Below, piece by piece: positions 4,475-5,169 of a stretch of 5,169 bases of DNA (position 1 is the stretch's first letter; each line of letters opens with the position of its first letter). Position numbers and translations under genes: made by a program. The stretch is taken from positions 1-5,169 of the forward strand of contig JASLDZ010000464.1 of assembly GCA_030151985.1 (NCBI GenBank), given 5' to 3'. The notes under the pieces were generated by a model. The model was not told where the DNA came from, did not search any database, and was given only the letters and a program-made list of their open reading frames with translations. This DNA is from Caulobacteraceae bacterium (GTDB lineage Bacteria > Pseudomonadota > Alphaproteobacteria > Caulobacterales > Caulobacteraceae).

Positions 4475-5169
4475 GCCCGCTCCGCCGCCGCTCTCCCCCG
4501 CGCCCTTCGACGCCGCCCGGGCGCTGCTCTCCGACCTTCCCCGTCCCGACGCCGCCGCGAGGGACGCCGCCCGCTCCCGCATCGACCGCTACGACGGCGC
4601 CTTCGGCCTGCTGGGCGAGCTCGCCGTGTTCCTGGCCGGCTGGACCGGGGGCAAGCCGATCGCCAAGCCGCTGTTCGCCCTCTACGTGGCCACCTACGCC
4701 GAGCCGGCCGACGCGCCGTCCCGCGCCCGCGCCCTGATCGCACGCCTGGCGGACGGGGGAGGGGCGATCAGCGCGCTCGCCCGTGCGCTCGGCGCTGGCG
4801 TCGAGGCGTTCGACCTGGCGCTCGACCGCCCGGTGCCGCACCCCCGCGACATCGCCCCGCTCTCCGCCCGCGAGGCCGCCGCGACGCTCGCCTTCGGCAT
4901 GGAGGCGCTCGCCAAGGGACCGGACGTGCTGGTGCTCACCGACGGGGTGGAGCGCTCCCGCGAGGTGGCCGCCTTCGCCGCCGAAGCGCTGGACGCGCAC
5001 GCGGGCGACGCGCTCGACCGCCTAGGCGAGCTCGGCGCGCGCGAGGTCTCCGCGCTCGCGGGCGCGCGCCTGGCCGCGCGAGTGCAGAAGGTCCCCGTGG
5101 TGCTGGAGAGCGCCGCCGCCCTGTCGGCCGCCGCCGTTCTCGCCCAGGGGCGGCCGGGCGCGCTGGACC
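4455..5169 (+). CDS. cobT: CobT-family nicotinate-nucleotide:dimethylbenzimidazole phosphoribosyltransferase homologue, divergent, C-terminus cut by window
   Basis: The first 238 residues are visible; CobT proteins are usually about 330-350. CobT makes alpha-ribazole phosphate from nicotinate mononucleotide and dimethylbenzimidazole for the lower loop of cobalamin. The family assignment rests on order and spacing: RIDRYDGAFGLLGELAVFLAGW (43-63) aligns with the CobT GxLGxLExLAxxLAxxQ region, GGAISALARALGAGVEAFDLAL (102-123) with the segment after the dinucleotide-like core, and SAREAAATLAFGMEAL (137-152) with the alphaproteobacterial helix ending FGMEA. LGELGAREVSALAGARLAARVQKVPVVLESAAALSAAAVLA (190-230) matches the C-terminal core. 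However, the usual A(D/N)HGV reads VATYAE, GE(M/L)GxxNTT reads LTDGVERSRE (161-170), and LLDG reads VLES. It may be a specialised or inactive homologue. The ATG at 4455 is the only start after the previous stop. GGAAGG at 4435-4440 is too far away for a normal ribosome site. Confidence 0.72.
   Translation, partial: MDPARPSPAPPPLSPAPFDAARALLSDLPRPDAAARDAARSRIDRYDGAFGLLGELAVFLAGWTGGKPIAKPLFALYVATYAEPADAPSRARALIARLADGGGAISALARALGAGVEAFDLALDRPVPHPRDIAPLSAREAAATLAFGMEALAKGPDVLVLTDGVERSREVAAFAAEALDAHAGDALDRLGELGAREVSALAGARLAARVQKVPVVLESAAALSAAAVLAQGRPGALD

Noticed and set aside
4026..5000. Minus-strand 324-codon open frame opposite the small peptides and CobT-like gene
   Set aside because: The translation is low-complexity Gly/Arg/Glu sequence with no motif. 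The apparent internal repeat only mirrors the tandem peptide duplication on the plus strand.

Overview
The window reads as a chromosomal stretch of a high-GC alphaproteobacterium, most likely from the Caulobacterales (Caulobacter, Phenylobacterium or Brevundimonas type). The grounds are the very high GC at third codon positions, the GTG and TTG starts, and the gene set: IorAB-type molybdenum hydroxylase, DusA, a retropepsin-like periplasmic protease, a DUF1289 protein and a CobT homologue. The lineage is an inference from protein style, not from a marker gene. I see no rRNA, tRNA, CRISPR array, insertion sequence or phage gene.

Layout. Positions 1-594 (minus strand) hold a two-gene operon for a molybdenum hydroxylase: the complete small [2Fe-2S] subunit (iorA) and, 10 bases downstream, the first 40 codons of the large Mo-binding subunit (iorB) with a twin-arginine signal. 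Reading away from it on the plus strand are a 3-methyladenine DNA glycosylase (705-1274, GTG start), tRNA-dihydrouridine synthase DusA (1376-2362, TTG start) and an outer-membrane beta-barrel protein (2470-3162). The barrel gene converges on a retropepsin-like aspartic protease (3179-3649, minus), with a perfect 10-bp inverted repeat at the junction that is probably a two-way terminator. Upstream of the protease on the same strand is a small four-cysteine DUF1289 protein (3746-3949).

The most unusual part is 3950-4474. A comparatively AT-rich stretch (about 3985-4125) with several inverted repeats leads into two tandem, clearly paralogous genes of 39 and 42 codons (4130-4249 and 4281-4409). 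They share the N-terminal pattern MNTxGxxIFAATVAFA, a C-terminal AAR and even the ribosome-binding-site layout. I do not recognise the family. They are followed by a CobT-family gene (4455 to window end) whose start codon sits at the edge of the loop of a perfect 11-bp GC-only-in-all-but-two-pairs hairpin, and whose protein lacks the usual substrate-binding motifs of CobT.

The genes do not form one pathway: oxidation chemistry, DNA repair, tRNA modification, envelope proteins and a cobalamin-related protein lie side by side. The possible undescribed item is the tandem small-peptide pair with its structured leader. Its function cannot be read from the sequence.
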